Shown here: one piece after another, positions 1-8,736 of the stretch
Layout: every line of letters begins with the position of its first letter
How positions within the stretch are numbered: the first letter of the stretch is position 1
Origin: Solirubrobacteraceae bacterium
Lineage (GTDB): Bacteria; Actinomycetota; Thermoleophilia; Solirubrobacterales; Solirubrobacteraceae
DNA: 64,000 nt
Assembly: GCA_030447785.1 (NCBI GenBank)
Contig: JAUJOF010000001.1
Coordinates: forward strand, 385,368 to 449,367
Direction of reading: 5' to 3'
Program-made: the position numbers and the translations under genes
Notes under the pieces: model-generated
Databases searched by the model: none
Told to the model about the DNA's origin: nothing
What the model saw: only the letters and a program-made list of their open reading frames with translations

Positions 1-1478
<1,478 letters not shown>

Positions 1479-1483
1479 GGGAA

Positions 1484-1963
1484 ATGGCAGCGAAGCGCAA
1501 GGCGGCGAAGAAGGCCGCAGCGGGTGCGGGGTCGACGGTCGCGAATGCGCGGGCGAACCCCTACGTGTCCCGCTTCATCGAGGACGAGGACCTGCGCGAC
1601 AACGTGCGCGTGGCCTTCGAGTCGGCACGTGACGCCTACGACCGGCTGAGCAACGGCAAGACCGCCGGCAAGACCGTCCTGGACGACAAGAAGTTCCAGA
1701 AGGACCTGCAGCGCTCGGCCTCGGCCCTGCGCGAGGTCGGCGACTCCCTGCGCGGCAAGAAGCGGCGCAAGAAGGCCAAGCGCGGCGGCATGGGCCTGGG
1801 CAAGCTGCTCCTGGTCACCGTGGTCGGCGGGGCGGTCGCCCTGGCCGTCAGCGAGGACCTGCGCAACAAGGTGCTCGACATGCTCTTCGGGGCCGAGGAG
1901 GAGTTCGACTACACCTCGACGACCTCGCCCACGGGCGCCCCGCCCGCGGCGCCGGTCTCCTAG
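1484..1963 (+). CDS. Small basic single-pass membrane protein
   Basis: The protein has 159 residues and starts at ATG 1484 behind a GGTGAGG ribosome site. The N-terminus is rich in Lys and Ala. A middle helical stretch (about residues 30-90) is followed by a very basic patch (KKRRKKAKR), then one membrane segment (LLLVTVVGGAVALAV, about 108-122) and an acidic, Thr/Pro-rich tail. I do not recognise a named family. The basic patch before the membrane helix predicts an N-in orientation, with the Lys-rich part in the cytoplasm where it might touch nucleic acid or membrane lipid. It follows lon closely and may be co-transcribed; a hairpin terminator follows. Confidence 0.8.
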   Translation: MAAKRKAAKKAAAGAGSTVANARANPYVSRFIEDEDLRDNVRVAFESARDAYDRLSNGKTAGKTVLDDKKFQKDLQRSASALREVGDSLRGKKRRKKAKRGGMGLGKLLLVTVVGGAVALAVSEDLRNKVLDMLFGAEEEFDYTSTTSPTGAPPAAPVS

Positions 1964-1975
1964 GGGACGTGTTCC

Positions 1976-1999
1976 GGAGGGCGCCCGAAGGCGCCCTCC
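1976..1999 (+). terminator. Hairpin terminator after lon and the small membrane gene
   Basis: The arms GGAGGGCGCC and GGCGCCCTCC form a perfect 10-bp stem around a CGAA loop, 13 bases after the stop at 1963. The run of T residues is weak, as is usual in GC-rich actinobacteria. It also lies between convergent genes. Confidence 0.75.
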
Positions 2000-2056
2000 G
2001 TCTCGTCTGGGCTGCGCTTCGCGGGAAGGCAGCGCGTCCCGTGACTCCCCGGGCGC

Positions 2057-2443
2057 CTACCCCGCCGACGTCGGGCCTGCGCTCTTCTCGGGGCGAAAGC
2101 GCGTGGCGATGGTGATGAGCAGGTGGGCCACGCCGAGCACGATGAACACCGCGGTCGGCGCTCCCTCGTCGGAGAAGGCGAACAGGAAGGGCGTGGCCAC
2201 CAGCAGGGCGGCCAGCGCGAAGTCCAAGACGAGGTGCACCGAGATGGGGATGGAGTCGATCGCCGAGGTCGGTCCCTCGGTGGCCGCCGCGACGACCAGC
2301 ACCACCACCCCGGCCACGATGGACACCGCGGTCGCCGCACTGGCCTGGTAGCTGAACAGGAAGGGCGCGGCGATGAGGAACGCGCCCGCGAGATACTCGA
2401 TGGCCCCGTGCACGAAGACGGGGATGGGACCCTGGCGCAGCAT
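2057..2443 (-). CDS. Small membrane protein with paired hydrophobic repeats (SPW-like)
   Basis: The protein has 128 residues from ATG 2443 and four predicted membrane helices arranged as two similar halves: AGAFLIAAPFLFSY and LAALLVATPFLFAF are clearly related. This internal duplication resembles small SPW-repeat membrane proteins, but I do not see a clean SPW motif, so the family is tentative. An in-frame upstream start at 2530 would add 29 Cys-rich residues that do not look conserved. The gene lies downstream of glyS on the same strand with about 140 bases between. Function is unknown; the duplicated fold suggests a small integral membrane scaffold rather than an enzyme. Confidence 0.65.
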   Translation of the reverse strand: MLRQGPIPVFVHGAIEYLAGAFLIAAPFLFSYQASAATAVSIVAGVVVLVVAAATEGPTSAIDSIPISVHLVLDFALAALLVATPFLFAFSDEGAPTAVFIVLGVAHLLITIATRFRPEKSAGPTSAG

Positions 2444-2581
2444 GTCCAGGACCCTACCCGGCCCGCCAGCCAAACAGCTTGGGCATGCGCGCCAGCGTGC
2501 GCAGGACCCCGCGCCGAGGCAGGCGGCCACGCCGCACGAGCGTGGGCGTGACCGGTGGGCGGGTGAAGCCGTGTGACGCGG

Positions 2582-3979
2582 TCACGCGGGCGGCGGCTTG
2601 GGCGAGCGCCACGGCCGGGCCAGGCGGCCGGCCAGCTCGGCGGGGAGCGCGTCGATCGCCACGCGCTCCTGGGCCAGGGTGTCGCGGTCGCGCACCGTGA
2701 CCGTGCGGTCCTCCAGCGACTGATGGTCGACGGTCACGCAGTAGGGCGTGCCGATCTCGTCCTGGCGGCGATAGCGCCTGCCGATGGAACCGCCCTCGTC
2801 GTACTCGCTCTGGAGCACGCCGCGCAGCGCGGCGACGACCTCGCGGGCCAGCTCGGGCTGGCCGTCCTTGCGTACGAGGGGCAGGACGGCGGCCTTCACG
2901 GGGGCCAGGCGGGGATGGAGCTTGAGCACCGTGCGCTGCTCCCCCGCGCCTGCACCGGGGCCGCCGGACGCGGCCTCGGTGATCTCCTCCTCGTCGTAGG
3001 CGTCGACCAGGAAGGCCAGCGTGGCGCGGTCGGCGCCCGCCGCGGGCTCGATCACGTGGGGGACGTAGCGCTCCTTGGTGGCCTGGTCGAAGTACTCGAG
3101 CTTCTCGCCGGAGAACTCGCTGTGCTGGGTGAGGTCGAAGTCGCCGCGGTTGGCGATTCCCTCCAGCTCCGACCAGCCGATGGGGAAGAGGTACTCCACG
3201 TCGGCGGTCCCGCTCGAGTAGTGGCTGAGCTCGTCGGGATCGTGGTCGCGCAGGCGCAGGTTGCCCTCCCGGATGCCCAGCTCGACGTACCAGTCGAAGC
3301 GCACCCGCCGCCAGAAGGCGTACCAGTCCCCGGCCTCGGCGGGCGGGACGAAGAACTCCATCTCCATCTGCTCGAACTCGCGCGTGCGAAAGATGAAGTT
3401 GCGCGCGGTGATCTCGTTGCGAAACGACTTGCCGACCTGCGCGATGCCGAAGGGCGGCCGCTTGCGGCTGAACTGCAGGACGTTCTTGAAGTTGACGAAG
3501 ATGCCCTGTGCGGTCTCGGGGCGAAGGTAGGCCACCGAACCCGAGTCGCGCACGGGGCCGACCGTGGTCTCGAACATGAGGTTGAACTGGCGCGCCTGGG
3601 TGAGATCGCACTCGGGTCCCTCGCCCGGGGGCTTGGAGGGCTTGCGCGGACACTCGAGCTCGGGGAGGTGGTCGGCGCGGAAGCGCGCGCCGCAGGTGCG
3701 GCAGTCGACCAGCGGATCGGTGAAGTTGCTCAGGTGCCCGCTGGCCTCCCAGGTGCGCGGGTGCTGGATGATCGCCGAGTCCAGGGCGACGATGTCGTCG
3801 CGGTCCTGGAGCATCGCGCGCCACCACTCCTCCTTGACGTTGCGCTTGAGCAAGACCCCGTAGTGGCCGTAGTCGTAGGTCGAGCCCTGTCCACCGTAGA
3901 TCTCGGAGGTGGGGAAGACGAAGCCCCGGCGCTTGCACAGGGCGACGATCTTCTCCATGGTGACCACGTCGGATGCCAC
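2582..3979 (-). CDS. glyS: Glycine--tRNA ligase (dimeric class II type)
   Basis: The 465-residue protein charges tRNA-Gly in the cytoplasm. The N-terminus (RRGFVFPTSEIYGG, then YDYGHYGVLLK) is typical of the single-chain alpha2 GlyRS of actinobacteria and eukaryotes, not the alpha/beta enzyme. Class II motif 2 is visible as SFRNEITARNFIFRTREFEQ, and motif 3 and an anticodon-binding domain follow. The GTG at 3979 is chosen because a TATCGT hexamer lies 8 bases upstream, suggesting a leaderless message; ATG 3958 (MEKIVALC) is the alternative. A 24-bp palindrome overlaps the start. It is divergent from the FmdB-like gene. Confidence 0.95.
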   Translation of the reverse strand: MASDVVTMEKIVALCKRRGFVFPTSEIYGGQGSTYDYGHYGVLLKRNVKEEWWRAMLQDRDDIVALDSAIIQHPRTWEASGHLSNFTDPLVDCRTCGARFRADHLPELECPRKPSKPPGEGPECDLTQARQFNLMFETTVGPVRDSGSVAYLRPETAQGIFVNFKNVLQFSRKRPPFGIAQVGKSFRNEITARNFIFRTREFEQMEMEFFVPPAEAGDWYAFWRRVRFDWYVELGIREGNLRLRDHDPDELSHYSSGTADVEYLFPIGWSELEGIANRGDFDLTQHSEFSGEKLEYFDQATKERYVPHVIEPAAGADRATLAFLVDAYDEEEITEAASGGPGAGAGEQRTVLKLHPRLAPVKAAVLPLVRKDGQPELAREVVAALRGVLQSEYDEGGSIGRRYRRQDEIGTPYCVTVDHQSLEDRTVTVRDRDTLAQERVAIDALPAELAGRLARPWRSPKPPPA

Positions 3980-3990
3980 GGCATCCGACG
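3967..3990. promoter_or_regulatory. Perfect palindrome over the glyS start
   Basis: CGTCGGATGCC and GGCATCCGACG form 11-bp inverted arms around a 2-base centre. The element covers the GTG start and part of the -10-like hexamer of glyS, so it could be an operator or an RNA hairpin at the start of the message. No regulator is known to me for it. Confidence 0.5.
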
Positions 3991-3993
3991 ATA
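3988..3993 (-). promoter_or_regulatory. -10-like hexamer of glyS
   Basis: TATCGT on the minus strand fits TANNNT and lies 8 bases before the GTG start, a spacing that fits a transcript beginning at or next to the start codon. Confidence 0.45.
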
Positions 3994-4024
3994 TAGCGGA
4001 TGGGGACAGCTCCCGGCTGCGCCG

Positions 4025-4055
4025 GTGCCACGACGAGCGCCGCTCGTCATGGCAC
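4025..4055. promoter_or_regulatory. Imperfect 31-bp palindrome before the FmdB-like gene
   Basis: Two 15-base arms, GTGCCACGACGAGCG and CGCTCGTCATGGCAC, are complementary at 14 of 15 positions with one central base. It ends 3 bases before the TATACT hexamer, so it overlaps the -35 region and is a candidate operator. Confidence 0.5.
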
Positions 4056-4058
4056 TCC

Positions 4059-4064
4059 TATACT
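4059..4064 (+). promoter_or_regulatory. -10 element of the FmdB-like gene
   Basis: TATACT is one base from the TATAAT consensus and lies 10 bases before ATG 4075. No ribosome site is visible in between, which suggests a leaderless message. Confidence 0.6.
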
Positions 4065-4074
4065 GAGAGTGCCT

Positions 4075-4440
4075 ATGCCGATCTACGAGTACCGCCGCCC
4101 CGACGGGACCACCTTCGAGGTCAGGCAGCGCATCACCGAGGATGCGCTCACGACCGACCCCGACAGCGGCGTACCCGTGGAGCGCGTGATGCACCCCATC
4201 GCCGTCCACTTCAAGGGCAAGGGCTTCTACAACACCGACTACGGCACCAAGAAGCGCGCGCGCGAGATGGAGAGCTCCGCCAGCGAGGGCGCCGACAAGC
4301 AGGACGCCAAGAAGGCCGAGAAGAAGGACGGGGACAAGGGATCGGCGAGCCCCTCCTCCTCCTCCTCCTCCTCGTCCTCGGGCGGCGGCGACGGCAAGGC
4401 CGCGAAGGCCTCGTCGTCGCCGTCCAAGCAGAGCGGCTGA
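4075..4440 (+). CDS. FmdB-like protein lacking its zinc-binding cysteines
   Basis: The 121-residue protein begins MPIYEYRRPDGTTFEV and continues to GKGFYNTDYG, the frame of the FmdB putative regulatory (zinc ribbon) family. Normal members have two CxxC pairs. Here the first knuckle reads RRPDG, the second reads TDPDSG, and the protein has no cysteine at all. The C-terminal half (from about residue 60) is low-complexity, rich in Lys, Glu, Asp and Ser, with a Ser run coded by TCC repeats. The core probably keeps the fold but cannot bind zinc in the usual way. The role of the family is poorly known; the symbol refers to formamidase clusters, which are not present here. Confidence 0.75.
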   Translation: MPIYEYRRPDGTTFEVRQRITEDALTTDPDSGVPVERVMHPIAVHFKGKGFYNTDYGTKKRAREMESSASEGADKQDAKKAEKKDGDKGSASPSSSSSSSSSGGGDGKAAKASSSPSKQSG

Positions 4441-4441
4441 C

Positions 4442-4780
4442 TCACGCGGCGCCGTAGCGGAAGGAGATGCGCGCGCCGCCTTCGCCCGTGCAGTCGTAGT
4501 TCGTGTCCCCGCCGCCGGCCTGCGAGGGACGGCAGGAGAAGCCGGCGACCTCGTAGGCCTGGCGGCCCTGGCCGACCGCTCCGGCGATGACCCTCTCGGC
4601 CTCCGCGCAGACGATCCGCTCGGCGCGGATCCGCGTCGCCCGGTGCCCGGGTAGTTGAAGGGCCGCGCAGCCGGCACCGCCCAGCTCGGTGGGGTCCGTG
4701 ATCTCGGGTTCCTCGTCCCCGCCGCACGCGGCCGGGAGCACGAGGACGGCCGTCAGGAGGAAGGGCAGCGATCGGCGCAC
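4442..4780 (-). CDS. Putative small lipoprotein
   Basis: The 112-residue protein has a signal peptide (RRSLPFLLTAVLVLPAAC) ending in a lipobox LPAAC, with Cys19 as the likely acylated residue. The mature part is about 93 residues with four more cysteines, which could form two disulphides outside the membrane. I recognise no family. It lies just downstream of the LCP gene on the same strand (9-base gap), so it is probably co-transcribed and works at the cell envelope. The stop is 2 bases from that of the convergent FmdB-like gene. Confidence 0.75.
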   Translation of the reverse strand: MRRSLPFLLTAVLVLPAACGGDEEPEITDPTELGGAGCAALQLPGHRATRIRAERIVCAEAERVIAGAVGQGRQAYEVAGFSCRPSQAGGGDTNYDCTGEGGARISFRYGAA

Positions 4781-4789
4781 GACCGTGCC

Positions 4790-5824
4790 CTACCCGTCCA
4801 GGAAGCGCTCGACGGCCCGCTCCTTGAGCTCGGTCGGTACGTTGCCGTCCGGCGTTCCCAGCACACGCGTCTGGGGATCGCCGGCGAACATCAGCGCGAG
4901 GAAGGCCCCCAGCAGGGTGGGGCCGCTCATGTCCGAGCGCACGGCCTGAGGTGCCTCCCAGGCGATCAGCGGCAGGCGCAGGAGGGCCGTCGGGGTGATC
5001 AACTGGTCCTTCATCTCGCCGATGATCTCCTGCTGGCGCCGCGCGCGGGCGAGATCGTTCTCGTTGGGGCGGCACTCGTTCTTACGCGTGCGCGCGAGTG
5101 CCAGCGCCTCCTCGCCGCTGAGCTCGGTGGGCTCGCCGGCCCGGACCCGCACCGTCACCCCGCCGTTGGCGTCCCCGCCGTTGATCCGGCCGACCACGCA
5201 CCCGCCCTCATAGGTCAGGCCGCCCATCGCGTCGATGAGCTGGGGGAAGTCCTCGAAGCTCGCGAGGATGACGTGGTCGATCTCCACGCCCGTGTAGCTC
5301 TCGACGGTCTGGACTGCCAGGTTGGGTCCGCCGATGAGGAAGGCGGCGTTGATCTTCTGGGTGCCGCGCCCGGGGATCTGCACCAGCGTGTCGCGCGCGA
5401 TCGACAGCCGCGCGTTGGCCCCGCCGCCCATGCGCATCAGCATGATGGTGTCGCTGTTGGCCGGGCCCGTCGTGGTCGAGCCCGGCTCGGCGTTCCGGGC
5501 GCTGCGCTGGTCGGAGCCCAGCACCAGCACGTTGGTGGCCTCGAAGGGCGGGAAGCCCCCGGCGCCCAGCGCGTCATCGACCTCTCGGTCGACCGAGAAG
5601 GACTCGATCTGCGCGCTGACCAGGAAGATCAGCAGCGACACGGTCAGCCACGCCGCGACGGCGATCCCCAGCCACTTGACCACGCGTCCCACGCCGATGC
5701 GCCGCCCGCCGGGACGGCGAGGGGTGCGCGCTCGGTCGGGCACGTCGCCGCCTCCCCCGCGGCGGCCCAGCAGGCCTCGGCGTGAGTGGTAGACCGTGTA
5801 CTCGGGTGGGGGACTCTCGGGCAT
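4790..5824 (-). CDS. LytR-CpsA-Psr (LCP) family wall-polymer ligase
   Basis: The 344-residue protein has a cytoplasmic Arg/Gly-rich N-terminus, one membrane helix (about residues 50-72) and an extracellular LCP domain. Typical motifs are LVLGSDQR, SDTIMLMRM, LSIARDTLVQIPG, KINAAF and ALALARTRKNEC. LCP enzymes transfer polyprenyl-linked glycopolymers onto peptidoglycan or arabinogalactan-type acceptors outside the membrane, using the conserved Arg and Asp residues. A lipoprotein gene follows. The ROK kinase gene is divergent, with 59 bases between the starts. Confidence 0.92.
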   Translation of the reverse strand: MPESPPPEYTVYHSRRGLLGRRGGGGDVPDRARTPRRPGGRRIGVGRVVKWLGIAVAAWLTVSLLIFLVSAQIESFSVDREVDDALGAGGFPPFEATNVLVLGSDQRSARNAEPGSTTTGPANSDTIMLMRMGGGANARLSIARDTLVQIPGRGTQKINAAFLIGGPNLAVQTVESYTGVEIDHVILASFEDFPQLIDAMGGLTYEGGCVVGRINGGDANGGVTVRVRAGEPTELSGEEALALARTRKNECRPNENDLARARRQQEIIGEMKDQLITPTALLRLPLIAWEAPQAVRSDMSGPTLLGAFLALMFAGDPQTRVLGTPDGNVPTELKERAVERFLDG

Positions 5825-5883
5825 GGGCGGGAGCGGGCGGCCGTGCCGGTGGGCGGCCGAGGGCGCACTCTAAGGTGGCCGCC

Positions 5884-6888
5884 ATGACGACCGGCTGCGT
5901 GATCGGCGTCGACCTCGGTGGCACCAAGCTGCTGGCCGGTGCGGTCGACGGGGACCTCATCGTCCGCCACCGCGCCCACCGGACGGTCGGCGGGCTCGAG
6001 CAGGCGGCGCTGCTGGACACCGTCGTGGACGCCGTGCGAGAGGCGATCCTGGCCGCCGCACCCGACGCCCCGGTGCTCGGCGTGGGCTTTGGCATCCCCT
6101 CGCTGGTCGATCGCGCTACGGGCACCTCGCTGCACTCGGTGCACCTGCCGCTGGAGGACGTGCCCTTCCGCGACCTGATGGCCGAGCGCCTCGACGTGCC
6201 GGTCTTCGTGGACAACGACGCGACCGCCGCGATTCTGGCCGAGTGGCGCTTCGGTGCGGCGCGGGGTGCGGCCGACGCGGTGCTGCTCACGCTGGGCACG
6301 GGCATCGGCGGCGGTCTCGTCGTCGGCGGGCGGATCGTGCGCGGCGCGCGCGGCATGGCCGCGGAGCTGGGGCATGTCCCGGTGGAGCGCGACGGGCCCG
6401 CCTGCGGCCCGGGCTGTCCCGCGCGCGGGTGCCTGGAGGCGGTGGCCTCGGGTACCGCGCTGGCGCGGGAGGCGCTGGCGGCCGCGCGGGGGCACCCGCG
6501 CAGCGGGTTGGGTCGGGCGCTGGCCGGGGGTTTGGAGATCACCGGCGCCCTCTGCGTCGAGCTGGCCCACGACGGCGACGCCGCGGCGCGGGCCGTGGTG
6601 GCGGAGGTGGGCCGCCGGCTGGGCGTGGGGATCGCCGGGCTGGCCAATGTCTTCGATCCCGAGATCGTCGTGGTGGGCGGTGGCGTGATGGCCGCCGGCG
6701 AGCTCCTGCTCGGCCCGGCCCGGGAGGTCGCCGCGGCGCGCGCGCTGCCGCCGCTGGGCTCGCTCGTGCGCGTGGAGCCGGCGCGCTTCGGCGCGGAGTC
6801 GGGCATGGTCGGCGCTGCGGCGCTGGCGCTAGAGGGTCTCGGGCGCCTGCCCGCCGGGGAGCCCGCGGAGCTGGGAGGCGGGGGGTGA
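5884..6888 (+). CDS. ROK family sugar kinase (glucokinase-like)
   Basis: The 334-residue protein opens with the ATP-binding signature GVDLGGTKLLAG and has VDNDATAAILAEW, LTLGTGIGGGLVVGG and a Cys-rich zinc-binding segment (ACGPGCPARGCLEAVASG, about residues 174-191) characteristic of ROK kinases. The likely reaction is ATP-dependent phosphorylation of glucose to glucose 6-phosphate; N-acetylated hexoses are an alternative. It lacks an N-terminal HTH, so it is an enzyme, not a ROK repressor. The start is ATG 5884, with a TAAGGT hexamer 7 bases upstream. The stop overlaps the rsmI start by 4 bases (GTGA). Confidence 0.9.
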   Translation: MTTGCVIGVDLGGTKLLAGAVDGDLIVRHRAHRTVGGLEQAALLDTVVDAVREAILAAAPDAPVLGVGFGIPSLVDRATGTSLHSVHLPLEDVPFRDLMAERLDVPVFVDNDATAAILAEWRFGAARGAADAVLLTLGTGIGGGLVVGGRIVRGARGMAAELGHVPVERDGPACGPGCPARGCLEAVASGTALAREALAAARGHPRSGLGRALAGGLEITGALCVELAHDGDAAARAVVAEVGRRLGVGIAGLANVFDPEIVVVGGGVMAAGELLLGPAREVAAARALPPLGSLVRVEPARFGAESGMVGAAALALEGLGRLPAGEPAELGGGG

Positions 6889-7724
6889 TCCCCACGGGGA
6901 CGGTGGCCCGCGGCCGTCTCATCGTATGCCCCACGCCGATCGGCAACCTGGAGGATGTGACCCTGCGCGTGCTCGCCTCGCTGCGCGAGGCCCATGTGGT
7001 GGCCTGCGAGGACACGCGGCGGACCCGAGTGCTGCTGGAGCGCTACGGCGTGAACGCGTCGCTGATCTCCTACCACGAGCACAACGAGCGCGAGCGCACG
7101 CCGCAGCTGCTGGAGCGCATGCGCGAGGGGACGGTGGTCGCCCTCGTCAGCGATGCGGGGATGCCGCTCGTGAGCGATCCGGGCTTCGTGCTCGTGCGCG
7201 CCTGTGCGCTGGCCGGGCTCGGCGTGGAGGTGCTGCCCGGCCCCAGCGCGCCGGTGGCCGCGCTGGTGGCCAGTGCGCTGCCCGCCGAGACCTGGCGGTT
7301 CGTGGGCTTCCTGCCCCGGCGGGCGCGCGACCTCGTGGCGGTCCTGGACGGGGCCGAGACCGTGGTGGCCTTCGAGGCGCCCGGACGGGTCGGCGCGTCG
7401 CTGCGCGCGCTGGCCGAGGCGGACCCCCAGCGCGAGGTCGCGGTCTGCCGCGAGCTGACCAAGGTCCACGAGGAGGTCGTGCGGGGTACCGCCGGCGAGC
7501 TGGCCGCACGCTACGAGGCGCAGGCGCCGCGCGGCGAGGTGGTGCTGGTGGTGGCGGGCGCGGCAGCGTCGAGTCCCGAGGCAGCCTCGCAGGCCGCCGC
7601 CGTCGACGCGCTGCGCCGCCTCGTCGAGGCCGGCGCGCGAGCCCGCCCCGCGGCGGGCGTCGTCGCCGAGCTGACCGGGGTGCGGGCCAACACGCTGTAC
7701 CGGGCGCTGACCGAAGGGGAGTGA
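6885..7724 (+). CDS. rsmI: 16S rRNA (cytidine-1402-2'-O)-methyltransferase RsmI
   Basis: The 279-residue protein belongs to the tetrapyrrole-methylase-fold family. Visible motifs are LIVCPTPIGNLEDVTLR, EDTRRTRVLL, SYHEHNE, VSDAGMPLVSDPG, LPGPSAPVAAL and CRELTKVHEEVVRG. It methylates the 2'-hydroxyl of C1402 in the decoding centre of 16S rRNA. The GTG start at 6885 shares GTGA with the ROK kinase stop, suggesting translational coupling. The length matches the family. The 3' end (GVRANTLYRAL) is the usual C-terminal helical domain. Confidence 0.95.
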   Translation: MIPTGTVARGRLIVCPTPIGNLEDVTLRVLASLREAHVVACEDTRRTRVLLERYGVNASLISYHEHNERERTPQLLERMREGTVVALVSDAGMPLVSDPGFVLVRACALAGLGVEVLPGPSAPVAALVASALPAETWRFVGFLPRRARDLVAVLDGAETVVAFEAPGRVGASLRALAEADPQREVAVCRELTKVHEEVVRGTAGELAARYEAQAPRGEVVLVVAGAAASSPEAASQAAAVDALRRLVEAGARARPAAGVVAELTGVRANTLYRALTEGE

Positions 7725-7827
7725 GGGGCGCCCGGGGAGCGGGTGAATCGTCAGGTCTTCGCGCAGCGGAGGTGTCGAATCCACGCGGATCGGCGGTCCC
7801 GGCGCCGAGGGACCGTAGGTTCTCGAC

Positions 7828-8724
7828 GTGTCCCCGCGCCATCTCGCCGTCGCCGTTGTCCTCTCCGCGCTGGCGGTCGCGCTGGCCTTGCCGCCGACGG
7901 CCGGCGCCGCGGCGTGGCGCTGGCCGCTCGAGGGCCGGGTCGCCCGCGAGTTCCGCGTCGGCGCGAACCCCTACGCGGGCGGTCAGCACCGCGGCGTGGA
8001 TCTCGCCGCGCCGCTGCGCACCCCGGTGCGGGCGGTCTGCCCGGGTCCGGTGCGCTTCTCCGGACGGGTGGGCGACAGCGGCCTGGTGGTCAGCGTGCTC
8101 TGCGGCGAGCTGATCGCCAGCTACCTGCATCTCGGCGAGATCGCGGTGCGCCGCGGGGAGCATGTGTTCACGGGCCGCCGGCTGGGCGCGGTGGGCAGGA
8201 CAGGGGACCCTCCGCCTGGCCCTGCCCACCTTCATCTCGGCGCGCGCGAGGCGGCCACCGGCCGCTACCGCGATCCGCTCGAGCTGCTGGGTGGTCGCGG
8301 CGCGCCACCCGGCGCACCGGTGGTGGGCGGCCCACGCGGAGCGAGGCCCCGTCCCGTTCCCAGCCCTGCCCCGCTCGGCCGCGCGCCCGCGCCGGTCCGC
8401 GCGCCCGCTCCCGGTTTCGCGCCCGCGCCCGGCCTTGCGCCGGCGCCCGGTTTCGCGCCGGCGCCCGGTTTCGCGCCGGCGCCCGGTCTTGCGCCCGCGC
8501 CCGTCATCGCCGTCCCGCCCCCGGACGTTCCCGCGCCCGACCGCCCCGTTCCCCTCGCCGCCTGGCTCGGGCTCGTGCTCTTCGCCGCGGGGGTGCCGCT
8601 CGGCGGGCTGGTCCGCCGCTCACGCTGGGCGCGGAGCCGCGGCGGCTGGCGCGGTCAGCCGCTGAGCAGCGCTGCGACGTCGCGCGCGCAGCCCGCTCGG
8701 GGCGCCCCAGCGCCCCGCCGGTAG
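7828..8724 (+). CDS. M23 family metallopeptidase with C-terminal membrane anchor
   Basis: The 298-residue protein starts at GTG 7828, 6 bases after a TAGGTT hexamer, and has a signal peptide ending near AGAAA. The LytM/M23 domain shows HRGVDLAAP (zinc His and Asp, about residues 53-61) and HLHLG (about 133-137), with AVGRTGDPPPGP between. It probably cuts peptide cross-links of peptidoglycan outside the cell. A Pro/Ala-rich linker of five PGFAPA or PGLAPA repeats (about 195-224) is followed by a membrane helix (LAAWLGLVLFAAGVPLGGL) and a basic tail, an unusual C-terminal anchoring of the enzyme on a stalk. Confidence 0.88.
   Translation: MSPRHLAVAVVLSALAVALALPPTAGAAAWRWPLEGRVAREFRVGANPYAGGQHRGVDLAAPLRTPVRAVCPGPVRFSGRVGDSGLVVSVLCGELIASYLHLGEIAVRRGEHVFTGRRLGAVGRTGDPPPGPAHLHLGAREAATGRYRDPLELLGGRGAPPGAPVVGGPRGARPRPVPSPAPLGRAPAPVRAPAPGFAPAPGLAPAPGFAPAPGFAPAPGLAPAPVIAVPPPDVPAPDRPVPLAAWLGLVLFAAGVPLGGLVRRSRWARSRGGWRGQPLSSAATSRAQPARGAPAPRR
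8410..8499 (+). repeat. Five 18-bp tandem repeats coding PGFAPA or PGLAPA
   Basis: Five head-to-tail units of 18 bases (the consensus begins CCCGGTTTCGCGCC) encode the stalk of the M23 peptidase. The third and fourth units are identical. The copy number could vary by slippage, changing stalk length in steps of six residues. Confidence 0.85.
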
Positions 8725-8727
8725 CCT
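8722..8727 (+). promoter_or_regulatory. -10-like hexamer of metG
   Basis: TAGCCT lies 9 bases before ATG 8737 and overlaps the TAG stop of the M23 gene. No ribosome site of AGGAGG type is present, consistent with a leaderless start. Confidence 0.45.
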
Positions 8728-8736
8728 CCGGGGCGC

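Noticed and set aside
8410..8499. Short tandem repeats as a CRISPR array
   Set aside because: The units are 18 bp, contiguous without spacers and in frame within a protein. No cas genes are present.
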